Positions 7,778 to 16,200 of a stretch of DNA of 64,000 nucleotides are shown here, piece after piece; the first letter of the stretch is position 1; every line of letters begins with the position of its first letter. The stretch covers positions 3,038,001 to 3,102,000 of the forward strand of contig NC_013235.1 in assembly GCF_000024365.1 (NCBI RefSeq), read 5' to 3'. A model generated the notes under the pieces. That model searched no databases, was not told the DNA's origin, and saw nothing but the letters and a program-made list of their open reading frames with translations. Origin of the DNA: Nakamurella multipartita DSM 44233. GTDB taxonomy: Bacteria; Actinomycetota; Actinomycetes; Mycobacteriales; Nakamurellaceae. A program made the translations under genes and the position numbers.

Positions 7778-8953
7778 TCAGATCTCCAGCAGGGCGTGCT
7801 GGCCGGCCAGGCTGACCGCGCCCAGCAGCTCGGCCCGCAGCCCCAGGGCGCCGACCTTGACCTCCAGGGAGGCCGCGGTGGCCGGCTGGGCGAACCGGTT
7901 GATGGACTCGCGCACGCCGTCGGCCAGCGGCTCGCCGGCGGTGCCCAGCTCGCCGCCGAGCACGATCAGCGACGGGTTCAGGCAGTTGCACAGGTCGGCC
8001 AGGACCCGGCCGAGGGTGCGGCCGGCCTCGGAGATGAAACGTCCGGTGACCGGGTGCTTGGCCGCGTCGGCCAGCGGGAAGGTCTCGTCCCGACCACGGG
8101 GAATGCCCAGTTCGGTCATCAGGCGGCGGACCAGGGTGCTGGACACCACCGTCTCCAGACAGCCCCGGTTGCCGCAGCGGCACCAGGTGCCCTGCTCGCC
8201 GAGCCGGGTGTGCCCGATCTCGCCGGCCGCGCCGGTCGCGCCGTGGTAAGCCGACCCGCCGAGCACCAGGCCGGCGCCGATGCCCTCGGAGGCCTTGACG
8301 TAGATGAAGTCCCGCGCGCCCTTGGCCGCGCCGTACCGCAGTTCGCCGACCGCGCCCAGGTCCGCGTCGTTACCGATCAGGACGGGCCGGCCCAGCCGGT
8401 TGGACAGCTCCTCGGCCGGGTCCAGGCCGACCCAGCCGGTGAGCACCGACGCGGAGTGGATGCGATTGGTGCGCATGTCCAGCGGTGCCGGCACCCCGGC
8501 CGCGATCGAGCGGATGTCGGACATGCTGGTGCCGGTCTGGCCCAGCAGCCGGTGCACCATGCCCACCGACACGTCCAGCGCCGCCGCGGCCTCGCTGTCC
8601 ACATTCACCGCGGCGTGCTCCTCGCCGCGAATGCTGCCGTCACTGCCGGCGACGGCGACCGTCACCCGTTCGTGGTCGAAGTCGATGCCGACCACCGACC
8701 CCGTCCCGCCGGATGCGACCAGCAGAGCCGAGGGGCGACCCCGTCCGGCCCCCCGGCCGCCGGCGGCCAGCACGTCCTCGGCGATCAGGCGTTCGTTGAG
8801 CAGGTCCTGGACGGTCTCCGCAACCGCGCTCCGGGACAGGCCGGTGATCAGGCTTAAGTCGGCTCGGGTGACGCCGTTCTCGCGTCGGATCACCTCCAGC
8901 AGCTGCTGACGAGAGCGATGCCGCCGGGCTGAGGAGGGTTCTGGGAGGTTCAT
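7778..8953 (-). CDS. ROK family transcriptional regulator
   Basis: 391 residues. An N-terminal winged helix-turn-helix (RQQLLEVIRRENGVTRADLS, then LSRSAVAETVQDLL, residues ~15-65) precedes a ROK sugar-kinase fold. The ROK signature GEIGHTRLGEQG is followed by the zinc motif CRCGNRGCLE. VVGIDFDHERV and GNDADLGAVGE match the ATP-binding and catalytic Asp regions. Such proteins (NagC, XylR, Mlc types) repress carbohydrate genes and respond to sugars; the target here is unknown as no sugar operon adjoins. ATG 8953 is chosen over an upstream ATG (8971) because a TAGGCT -10 box lies between them. Confidence 0.9.
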   Translation of the reverse strand: MNLPEPSSARRHRSRQQLLEVIRRENGVTRADLSLITGLSRSAVAETVQDLLNERLIAEDVLAAGGRGAGRGRPSALLVASGGTGSVVGIDFDHERVTVAVAGSDGSIRGEEHAAVNVDSEAAAALDVSVGMVHRLLGQTGTSMSDIRSIAAGVPAPLDMRTNRIHSASVLTGWVGLDPAEELSNRLGRPVLIGNDADLGAVGELRYGAAKGARDFIYVKASEGIGAGLVLGGSAYHGATGAAGEIGHTRLGEQGTWCRCGNRGCLETVVSSTLVRRLMTELGIPRGRDETFPLADAAKHPVTGRFISEAGRTLGRVLADLCNCLNPSLIVLGGELGTAGEPLADGVRESINRFAQPATAASLEVKVGALGLRAELLGAVSLAGQHALLEI

Positions 8954-8961
8954 TAGGACTG

Positions 8962-8967
8962 AGCCTA
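8962..8967 (-). promoter_or_regulatory. -10 box of ROK regulator gene, near-leaderless
   Basis: TAGGCT on the minus strand with 8 nt to the ATG at 8953. It excludes the upstream in-frame ATG at 8971 as the start if it is used. Confidence 0.5.
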
Positions 8968-9087
8968 GCATTTATTCCGGTAAGACGACAGAAGTCTGCT
9001 AGCTTTATGGGCATCTTCCGGAAATGGTCTTCAGGCCGTAGCTGGCTTGAACCGCCGACATCGTTGTCTAATCCGGCCGGGTATCAC

Positions 9088-9103
9088 TGTGACTGCGCTC
9101 ACC
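9088..9103. promoter_or_regulatory. CRP-like site upstream of whiB-type gene
   Basis: TGTGA, six bases, TCACC: one base from the CRP consensus TGTGA-N6-TCACA used by actinobacterial CRP proteins. It lies 23 bp before the start codon, so it would overlap or follow the promoter. Confidence 0.4.
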
Positions 9104-9125
9104 CGCGCATCGGGGAGGACCAAGA

Positions 9126-9503
9126 GTGGCTTTTATCGGACGACTGCCGGTACCGACGACCGAGGCTTGGGACTGGCAGGCGGAAGCGGCCTGCCGGGGC
9201 ATGGCGAGCTCGTTCTTCTTCCATCCCTGGGGCGAGCGCGGCCCGTCCCGGGACGAACGGGTCCGACGCGCCAAGGAGGTGTGCGCCGACTGCCCGGTGA
9301 TCGACGCCTGCCGCCAGCACGCCTTGGAGGTCCAGGAGCAGTACGGGGTGTGGGGCGGGCTGTCCGAGGAGGAACGCCTGGTCCTGCTGAACCGGGGACG
9401 CCGGAGCCTGCGCCGCAAGCTGATCTCGCAGTCGACCGAGCTGGCCGCCCTGGTCGCCGCGCAACCGGCGCCGGTCACCGCGGGCTCCGGCAACCCCGGC
9501 TGA
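9126..9503 (+). CDS. WhiB-family Fe-S regulator, WhiB3/WhiD-like
   Basis: 125-residue 4Fe-4S regulator of redox, lipid or developmental genes, expected to work with the primary sigma factor. Four cluster cysteines are present: AACRGM, then VCADCPVIDAC. The G[I/V]WGG turn is YGVWGGLSEEER, with a basic RGRRSLRRK tail for DNA contact. The N-terminal WDWQ, MASSFFFHP and GERG blocks are those of the WhiB3/WhiD group rather than WhiB1, WhiB2 or WhiB7. The GTG start at 9126 has a clear GGGGAGGA ribosome site 8 nt upstream. The ~170-bp upstream region carries a CRP-like palindrome. Confidence 0.9.
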   Translation: MAFIGRLPVPTTEAWDWQAEAACRGMASSFFFHPWGERGPSRDERVRRAKEVCADCPVIDACRQHALEVQEQYGVWGGLSEEERLVLLNRGRRSLRRKLISQSTELAALVAAQPAPVTAGSGNPG

Positions 9504-9515
9504 GCACCCGGCCAA

Positions 9516-9531
9516 GGCGCGGGACCGCGCC
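9516..9531 (+). terminator. Hairpin after whiB-type gene
   Basis: GGCGCG and CGCGCC arms with a 4-nt loop, starting 13 bp after the stop codon. No T-run follows. Downstream at 9549-9570 the 11-mer TGAGCGGAATC occurs twice in tandem. Confidence 0.4.
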
Positions 9532-9576
9532 CGGGACCAGTGAGCGGTTGAGCGGAATCTGAGCGGAATCCGGTCT

Positions 9577-9605
9577 GGGAACTGAGCAGCGCCCAGACCT
9601 ACCGT
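9577..9605 (+). promoter_or_regulatory. Possible promoter of secreted-protein gene
   Basis: GGGAAC (9577-9582), 17 bp, TACCGT (9600-9605). The GGAAC element resembles an extracytoplasmic-function sigma -35, while TACCGT fits TAnnnT. It would give a ~50-nt leader. Confidence 0.3.
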
Positions 9606-9630
9606 CCTTCCTGTCAACGACCGGAACACC

Positions 9631-9648
9631 AAAGACAGACCGGTCTTT
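9631..9648 (+). promoter_or_regulatory. Inverted repeat in leader next to the ribosome site
   Basis: AAAGAC and GTCTTT flank a centre that itself contains the perfect 10-bp palindrome AGACCGGTCT (9637-9646). It lies 6 bp before the AGGAGG ribosome site (9655-9660), so it could act as an RNA hairpin or an operator. Confidence 0.35.
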
Positions 9649-9664
9649 CGTCACAGGAGGAACC

Positions 9665-10057
9665 ATGACCCGCACCCTCGCCGCCCGCATCGCCGGTGCC
9701 GTCCTGGCCACCGGCGCCGCCGGGGCCATCGCCCTGGCCGGCGCCGGCCCGGCCGCCGCGCAGTCGGTCGCGTCCACGGCGCTGGCCCCCGGCCAGGGGG
9801 TCTGCTCCACCGCCCAGTACGCCTCCTACCAGGTGCGGGCGGACGGGTGGGCGACCGGTCAGGGGGCCAAGTTCAAGCTGCTGCGCAACGGTGTGGTGAT
9901 CACCAGCACGCCGAGCCGGGCGACCGGCTGGGCGGCCGAGTACCGCAGCGCCTACGGCACCTTCCCGGGGGCCGGCTTCTACAGCGTCTGCGCCCAGAAC
10001 ACCGGCACCACCAACACCGTCGTCACCCTGCAGCTGCGCACGGACGCCGAGTTCTAG
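9665..10057 (+). CDS. Small secreted protein, unknown function
   Basis: 130 residues. A clear Sec signal peptide (MTRTLAARIAG, hydrophobic Ala/Gly core, AGPAAAQS cleavage around residue 32) is followed by a compact ~98-residue domain. Mature Cys residues at GVCSTAQ and YSVCAQN could form one disulfide. Aromatic and Gly-rich strands (QYASYQVRADGW; KFKLLRNGVV; GWAAEYRSAYG) suggest a small beta-sandwich. A strong AGGAGG site is 4 nt from the ATG. A perfect hairpin follows the gene, so it looks monocistronic. I do not recognise the family. Confidence 0.8.
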   Translation: MTRTLAARIAGAVLATGAAGAIALAGAGPAAAQSVASTALAPGQGVCSTAQYASYQVRADGWATGQGAKFKLLRNGVVITSTPSRATGWAAEYRSAYGTFPGAGFYSVCAQNTGTTNTVVTLQLRTDAEF

Positions 10058-10082
10058 GCCGCCCCGCCCGGGCGCCGGCGCG

Positions 10083-10105
10083 GCGCGGGTCATGCCGACC
10101 CGCGC
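10083..10105 (+). terminator. Rho-independent-type hairpin after secreted-protein gene
   Basis: Perfect 9-bp stem GCGCGGGTC / GACCCGCGC with a 5-nt loop, followed by TCTTG. It separates the secreted-protein gene from the ATPase gene. Confidence 0.6.
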
Positions 10106-10186
10106 TCTTGCCGAGCCGCGCGCCCTGGGCCAAGCTCGGGACGGGGCACCGCCACGCCGGCGGTGCGGTCGTCAGGAGCACCGCCG

Positions 10187-12241
10187 ATGGGTCAGACGAT
10201 GGCGGACCGGGTCGAGTCCGCGCGCCGGCGCCGGTTCGTCGGGCGCGAGGGGGAGCTCACCCGGCTGGAGGGCCTGCTCCGCTCGCCCGATCCGGGAATC
10301 GTCTTCGTCTCCGGCCCCTCGGGCGTGGGCAAGTCGACGCTGCTGCGCCGGTTCGCCGAGCGGGCCACGGAGTCCGGCGCCCGGGTCACCCTGCTCGACG
10401 CCCGTGATGTCCCCCCGACCGCCGAGGCCGTCGCCCTCCGGCTGGGCGGGGCGGCCGCCGGGACGAGCGCGGGCCGGCCGGTCATCATCGTGGACACCTA
10501 CGAGCTGCTGGCCGAGGTCGACCCCGTGCTGCGCGAGCAGATCGCCCCGACCCTGCCGGCCGACGCGCTGCTGGTGATCGGCGGCCAGCACCCGCCGGCC
10601 GCCGGCTGGCGCACCGACCCGGGCTGGAGCGAGCTGCTGGTGAGCCTGCGGCTGCCGAACCTGAGCGAGGCCGACTCGGCCGCGTACCTGGCCGCTCGCG
10701 ACGTCCCGGCCGCGGCGCACCCGGCCGCGATCGAGTTCACCCACGGGCATCCGCTGGCCCTGGCCCTGGTCGCCGAGGTGCTGCGGGAGCGGGGCAGCTT
10801 CGTGCCGGACCGCTCGGCCGACGTGATCGGGGTGCTGGTCGGCTCCCTGGTCCGGCACACCCCGTCGCCCACCCACCGCCGCGCGCTGGAGGCCGCCGCG
10901 CAGGTCCGCTTCGTCACCGAGCCGCTACTGGCCGCGCTGATCGAGGTCCCCGACGCGGCCGAGCACTTCGACTGGCTGCGGGCCCAGCCGTTCGTCGAGT
11001 CCGGGCCTTCCGGCCTGTACCTGCACGACCTGGCCCGCACCGTGCTGTCCACCGACCTGCGCTGGCGGCACCCGGAGCTGTCGGTGCGGATGCACGCCCG
11101 GGCCCGGGAGTACTACCTGGCCCGGCTGGACAGCCCGGACCCGATGACGCAGGCCGGCGTGCTGCTGGACCTGATGTACCTGCACACTGACCTGCGCCGG
11201 TTCCTGCAGCCGCCGGACCAGGCGGCCGGGCTGCGCCTGGACCGGGCCCGACCCGACGACGGTGCCGCTGTCGTCGAGCTGGTCGGCCGGCACGAGGGCG
11301 CGGTCTCGGCCGAGCTGGCCCGGGCCTGGTGGACCCACCCGGCCGCGGCCTGGTCGGTCGTGCGGGACGGCGGGGCCGACCCGCCGACGGTGGTCGGCGC
11401 GGTCTGCCTGCTCGCGGTGGACCGGGTGCCGGACCCAGCGGGCGACGACACCGCGCCGGCCGACCCGGCCGTGGACGCGGCCCGGCGGCAGCTGCGCACG
11501 ATGCCGCCGGTCCGGCCGGGGGAGCGGGTCACCCTGGTCCGGTTCTGGCTGACCCGCGACGACGACCAGTCCGTGTCCCCGGGGCAGGCGCTGATCACCG
11601 CACACCTGGCCCGGCACTACCTGAGCACCCCCGGGCTGGCCGTGTCGATGATCCCGTTCCGGCAGCCCGAGCAGTGGGCCGACGCCTGCGCCTACACCGA
11701 CCAGGTCCGGCTGCCGGCGGCCGACTTCGTCGTCGACGCCACGGCCAGCATCGTCTACGGGCACGACTGGCGGCTGCAGCCACCACCGGTCTGGATCGCC
11801 GCCCTGTCGGCCCGGGAGGTCGGCTCGCCGCCGGCCGAGCTTCCCGCCACCGGGGTGCCGTTGCTGGTGCTGGACGAGGCGGAGTTCGCGACCGCCGTCA
11901 AACGGGCGTTGCGCGAGCTGACCCGGCCCGACCGGCTGCGGGACAACCCGTTGCTGCGCTGCCGGGTGATCGGCGCGGCCACCGGCGAACACGCCAGCGC
12001 CGCCGATCGGGTGGCCGCGCTGCAGGCGATGCTGCGGGACACGGTCCGCGCGTTGGGCGCCGGCCCGCCGGCCGACCAGCGGCTGGCCCGGGTGCTGCAC
12101 CGGGCCTACGTCTCGCCGGCACCGACCCTGGAACGGGCGGCCGAAGTGCTCGATCTACCGTCCAGCACCTTCCGCCGGCTGCTGGGCACCGCCCAGGGCC
12201 GGGTGGTCGACGCGCTGTGGGCCCGCGAGCTGGGCACCTGA
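10187..12241 (+). CDS. Large P-loop ATPase with C-terminal HTH-like segment
   Basis: 684 residues. The N-terminal AAA_16-type NTPase has RRRFVGREGELTRLEGLL, Walker A SGPSGVGKSTLLRRF and Walker B RPVIIVDTYELL, then a helical region like STAND regulators (TRRALEAAAQ.., LHDLARTVL). The middle (~350-560) is a separate alpha/beta domain, possibly acetyltransferase-like, with no motif I can name. The last ~40 residues (TLERAAEVLDLPSSTFRRLL) look like a helix-turn-helix. I infer a signal-responsive regulator; ligand and targets are unknown. The ATG at 10187 follows AGGAG by 9 nt; ATG 10199 and GTG 10163 are alternatives. Confidence 0.75.
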   Translation: MGQTMADRVESARRRRFVGREGELTRLEGLLRSPDPGIVFVSGPSGVGKSTLLRRFAERATESGARVTLLDARDVPPTAEAVALRLGGAAAGTSAGRPVIIVDTYELLAEVDPVLREQIAPTLPADALLVIGGQHPPAAGWRTDPGWSELLVSLRLPNLSEADSAAYLAARDVPAAAHPAAIEFTHGHPLALALVAEVLRERGSFVPDRSADVIGVLVGSLVRHTPSPTHRRALEAAAQVRFVTEPLLAALIEVPDAAEHFDWLRAQPFVESGPSGLYLHDLARTVLSTDLRWRHPELSVRMHARAREYYLARLDSPDPMTQAGVLLDLMYLHTDLRRFLQPPDQAAGLRLDRARPDDGAAVVELVGRHEGAVSAELARAWWTHPAAAWSVVRDGGADPPTVVGAVCLLAVDRVPDPAGDDTAPADPAVDAARRQLRTMPPVRPGERVTLVRFWLTRDDDQSVSPGQALITAHLARHYLSTPGLAVSMIPFRQPEQWADACAYTDQVRLPAADFVVDATASIVYGHDWRLQPPPVWIAALSAREVGSPPAELPATGVPLLVLDEAEFATAVKRALRELTRPDRLRDNPLLRCRVIGAATGEHASAADRVAALQAMLRDTVRALGAGPPADQRLARVLHRAYVSPAPTLERAAEVLDLPSSTFRRLLGTAQGRVVDALWARELGT

Positions 12242-12248
12242 TCCGGGC

Positions 12249-13109
12249 TCAGCGCCAGGAGTCCCCGCCCGGCTTGGGCCCGCGCCGGCGCAGGTACCGC
12301 TCGAACTCCGCGGCGATCGACTCGCCGGAGGCCGGCTTGAGCGGCTCGTCCTGCTCCTCGCGTTCCTCCAGCGAGCGGATGTACTCGGAGATCTCCTCGT
12401 CCTCGGAGGCGATCTGGCTGACCTCGGCCTCCCACTCGTCGGCCTGGGCGGGCAGGTTGCCCAACGGCACCGCCACGTCCAGCACCTCCTCGACCCGGTG
12501 CAGCAGGGCCAGCGTGGCCTTCGGCGAGGGCGCCTGGGAGACGTAATGCGGCACGGACGCCCAGAACGACAGGGCCGGGATGCCGGCCTGCACGCAGGCG
12601 TCCTGGAAGACCCCGGAGATACCGGTCGGACCCTCGTACCGGGACCGGGTCAGGCCCAGGCTCACCGCGGTCTGCTCGTCGTGGGCGGACCCGGTCACCT
12701 GGATCGGCCGGGTGTGCGGCACGTCGGCCAGCAGCGCGCCGAGCCCGATCACCTTGCTCACCTGGTGGTCCACCGCGATCTTGAGCAGCTCGTCACAGAA
12801 CGCCCGCCAGCGGAAGTTGGGCTCGATGCCGTGCACCAGGATGACGTCGCTGGGCGAGTCGGGCAGCCGGCACACCGACAGCCGGGTGGTCGGCCACTCG
12901 ATGGTCCGGGTCACCCCGTCCACCAGCCGCACCGTCGGCCGGGTGACCTGGAAGTCGTAGAAGCCCTCGGGGTCCAGTTCAGTCAGCGGCACCGCGTCCC
13001 AGATCAGGCCGAGCTGCTCGACGGCCGCACTGGCCGCGTCGCCGGCGTCGTTCCAACCCTCGAAGGCGGCAATCATCACGGGGTTGCGCAGGGGCATGAA
13101 CTCACTCAT
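12249..13109 (-). CDS. PAC2 family protein (Rv2125 type)
   Basis: 286 residues of the proteasome-assembly-chaperone-2 superfamily. It has the family start PVMIAAFEGWNDAGDAA, the strand DVILVHGIEPNFRW, VIGLGALLADVPHTRP and YEGPTGISGVF. A C-terminal acidic and basic helical tail (EDEEISEYIRSLEEREEQ) follows the core. Actinobacterial PAC2 proteins are thought to be linked to proteasome or ATP-grasp-type partners, but the role is not settled. It lies divergent to metH as in mycobacteria (Rv2125/Rv2124c). Its stop is 8 bp from the convergent ATPase stop. Confidence 0.88.
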   Translation of the reverse strand: MSEFMPLRNPVMIAAFEGWNDAGDAASAAVEQLGLIWDAVPLTELDPEGFYDFQVTRPTVRLVDGVTRTIEWPTTRLSVCRLPDSPSDVILVHGIEPNFRWRAFCDELLKIAVDHQVSKVIGLGALLADVPHTRPIQVTGSAHDEQTAVSLGLTRSRYEGPTGISGVFQDACVQAGIPALSFWASVPHYVSQAPSPKATLALLHRVEEVLDVAVPLGNLPAQADEWEAEVSQIASEDEEISEYIRSLEEREEQDEPLKPASGESIAAEFERYLRRRGPKPGGDSWR

Positions 13110-13268
13110 CCGTACCCCCCTGCCCGGTGCTCATGGTCCGCTCGCTGACGCACGCTCACGCTCGCTCACGCCGGTCAGCCTACGTGCGTCCGCCCCGGCG
13201 ATGGCACCTCACACAGCCGACCCGCCCGGTGGACCCTGGCGGAGCACCGGCCGGTGTGCTATTCGACC

Positions 13269-13274
13269 TACTCT
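13269..13274 (+). promoter_or_regulatory. metH -10 box, leaderless type
   Basis: TACTCT, 6 nt, then the GTG at 13281. This selects 13281 over the upstream in-frame GTG at 13254. Confidence 0.55.
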
Positions 13275-13280
13275 GTACCG

Positions 13281-16200
13281 GTGACTGCCGCCCCCCGCCA
13301 CCCGTTGTTGACCGCCCTGAGCGAGCGCGTGCTCGTGGCCGACGGCGCCATGGGCACCATGCTGCAGGCGCAGGACCCGTCGCTGGACGACTTCGCCGGC
13401 CTGGAGGGTTGCAACGAGATCCTCAACGTGACCCGCCCGGACATCGTCCGGGCGGTGCACCGCGCCTACCTGGAGGTGGGGGTCGACGCGATCGAGACCA
13501 ACACCTTCGGTGCCAACCTGGCCAATCTGGCCGAGTACGACATTCCCGACCGGATCTACGAGCTGAGCCGGGCCGGCGCGGCGCTGGCCCGGGCCGAGGC
13601 GGACGAGTTCTCCACGCCCGACCACCCGCGGTTCGTGCTCGGGTCGGTGGGCCCGGGCACCAAGCTGCCGACGCTGGGCCACGCCGGCTACGTGACGTTG
13701 CGCGACGCCTACCAGCAGGAGGTCGCCGGCCTGCTCGACGGCGGGTCGGACGCGATCATCGTGGAGACCTGTCAGGACCTGCTGCAGGCCAAGTCGGCGA
13801 TCCTGGCCGCCAAGCGGGCGATGACCGCGTCCGGGATCGTCGTGCCGATCATCGTGCACGTCACCGTGGAGACCACCGGCACGATGCTCCTCGGCTCGGA
13901 GATCGGGGCCGCCCTGACCGCCCTGGAACCGCTGGGCGTGGACTACATCGGCCTGAACTGCGCCACCGGCCCGGCCGAGATGAGCGAGCACCTGCGGTAC
14001 CTGTCCCGGCACGCCACCGTCGGGGTGTCGGTGATGCCCAACGCGGGGCTGCCCCAGCTCGGACCCAACGGGGCGGTCTACCCGCTCTCGCCGGCCGAGC
14101 TGGCCCAGGCGCTGTCCGGCTTCGTCACCGAGTTCGGGCTGGGCCTGGTCGGCGGCTGCTGCGGCACCACCCCCGAGCACCTGCGGCAGGTGGTCGAGGC
14201 GGTGCGCGACCTGCGGGCGGCCGGCCGGCGCCCGCGCCGCGAACCGGGCCTGTCCTCGCTCTACCAGGCGGTGCCGTTCCAGCAGGACGCGTCCGTGCTG
14301 ATGGTCGGCGAACGGACCAACGCCAACGGCTCCAAGGCCTTCCGCGAGGCCATGCTGGCCCAGGACTGGCAGGCCTGCATCGAGATCGCCCGCGCGCAGA
14401 CCCGCGACGGCGCGCACGTGCTCGACCTGAACGTCGATTACGTGGGCCGGGACGGGGCCGCCGACATGGCCTCGTTGGCCTCGCGGCTGGCCACCGCGTC
14501 CACCCTGCCGATCATGATCGACTCGACCGAGCCGGAGGTGATCGGCGCCGGGCTGGAGCACCTGGGCGGCCGGTCCATCGTCAACTCGGTGAACTTCGAG
14601 GACGGCGACGGCCCGACCTCCCGCTACACCCGGATCATGAACCTGGTCGCCGAGCACGGCGCCGCCGTCGTCGCGCTGACCATCGACGAGCAGGGGCAGG
14701 CGCGCACCCGCGAGCACAAGGTGGCCATCGCCGAGCGGCTGATCGCCGACCTGACCGGGACCTGGGGCATGGCCGAGAGCGACATCGTGGTCGACTGCCT
14801 GACCTTCCCGATCGCCACCGGGCAGGAGGAGACCCGGCGCGACGGCATCGAGACCATCGAAGCCATCAGGGAACTCAAGCGTCGGCACCCGGATCTGCAT
14901 TTCACGCTGGGCATCTCGAACGTCTCCTTCGGCCTGAACCCGGCCGCCCGGCAGGTGCTCAACTCGGTGTTCCTGGCCGAATGCACCGCCGCCGGCCTGG
15001 ATTCGGCGATCGTGCACCCGTCGAAGATCCTGCCGATGGCCCGGATCCCGGAGGAGCAGCGCACGGTCGCGCTCGATCTGGTCTGGGACCGGCGCCGCGA
15101 GGGCTACGACCCGCTGCAGCGGGTGCTGGAGATGTTCGAGGGCGCGACGACGGCCGCCGGCCGGGCCACCCGGGCGGCCGAGATGGCCGCGCTGCCGCTG
15201 GACGAGCGGTTGCAGCGGCGAATCATCGACGGCGAACGCAACGGCCTGGAGGCCGACCTGGACGAGGCGCTGACCATGCGGTCGGCCCTGGAGATCATCA
15301 ACGACACCCTGCTGGAGGGCATGAAGACGGTCGGTGAGCTGTTCGGCTCCGGCGCGATGCAGCTGCCGTTCGTGCTCACCTCGGCCGAGGTGATGAAGAC
15401 CGCGGTCGCCTACCTGGAACCGCACATGGAGAAAGCCGATTCGGGCGGTAAGGGCACCATCGTGCTGGCCACGGTCAAGGGCGACGTACACGACATCGGC
15501 AAGAACCTGGTCGACATCATCCTGTCCAACAACGGCTACTCGGTGGTCAATCTCGGCATCAAGCAGCCGATCGCGACGATCCTGTCGGCCGCCCAGGACA
15601 GTGGCGCGGACGCCATCGGAATGTCCGGCCTGCTGGTCAAGTCCACGGTGATCATGAAGGAGAACCTGGAGGAGATGAACGCCCGCGGCATCGCCGAGAA
15701 GTACCCGGTGCTGCTCGGCGGGGCCGCGCTGACCCGCTCGTACGTGGAGAACGACCTGTCCTCGGTGTTCAAGGGCGACGTCCGGTACGCCCGGGACGCG
15801 TTCGAGGGGCTGCGGCTGATGGACGGGGTGATGTCGCGCAAGCGGGGCCTGGACCCGGTTGCCGCGGCCGCCGAGACGGCCAAGATCGCCGAGCGCAAGG
15901 CCCGGCACGAACGCTCCAAGCGGATCGCCGAGAAGCGCAAGGCGGCCGCGGCCGAGGAGGAGCAGGTCGACGTCCCCGCCCGCAGCGACGTGGCCACCGA
16001 CAACCCGGTGCCGACCCCGCCGTTCTGGGGTTCCCGGGTGATCAAGGGCATCGCGCTGGCCGACTACTCGACCATGCTCGACGAGCGGGCGACGTTCATG
16101 GGTCAGTGGGGCCTGCGCGGCAGCAAGGGCGGGCAGGGTCCCAGCTACGAGGAACTCGTGGAGAAGGAGGGCCGGCCCCGGCTGCGCTACTGGCTGGACC

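Noticed and set aside
8972..9006. CAGA-AG-TCTG inverted repeat as ROK operator
   Set aside because: Only 4-bp arms and no second copy; too weak to support.
13141..13180. Repeats of CTCGCTCACGC upstream of metH as operators
   Set aside because: Short, irregular and low in complexity; no symmetry or spacing that suggests a binding site.
13110..13280. Cobalamin riboswitch ahead of metH
   Set aside because: The spacer is short, has no B12-box-like element, and a -10 box sits 6 nt from the start codon, leaving no leader to fold.
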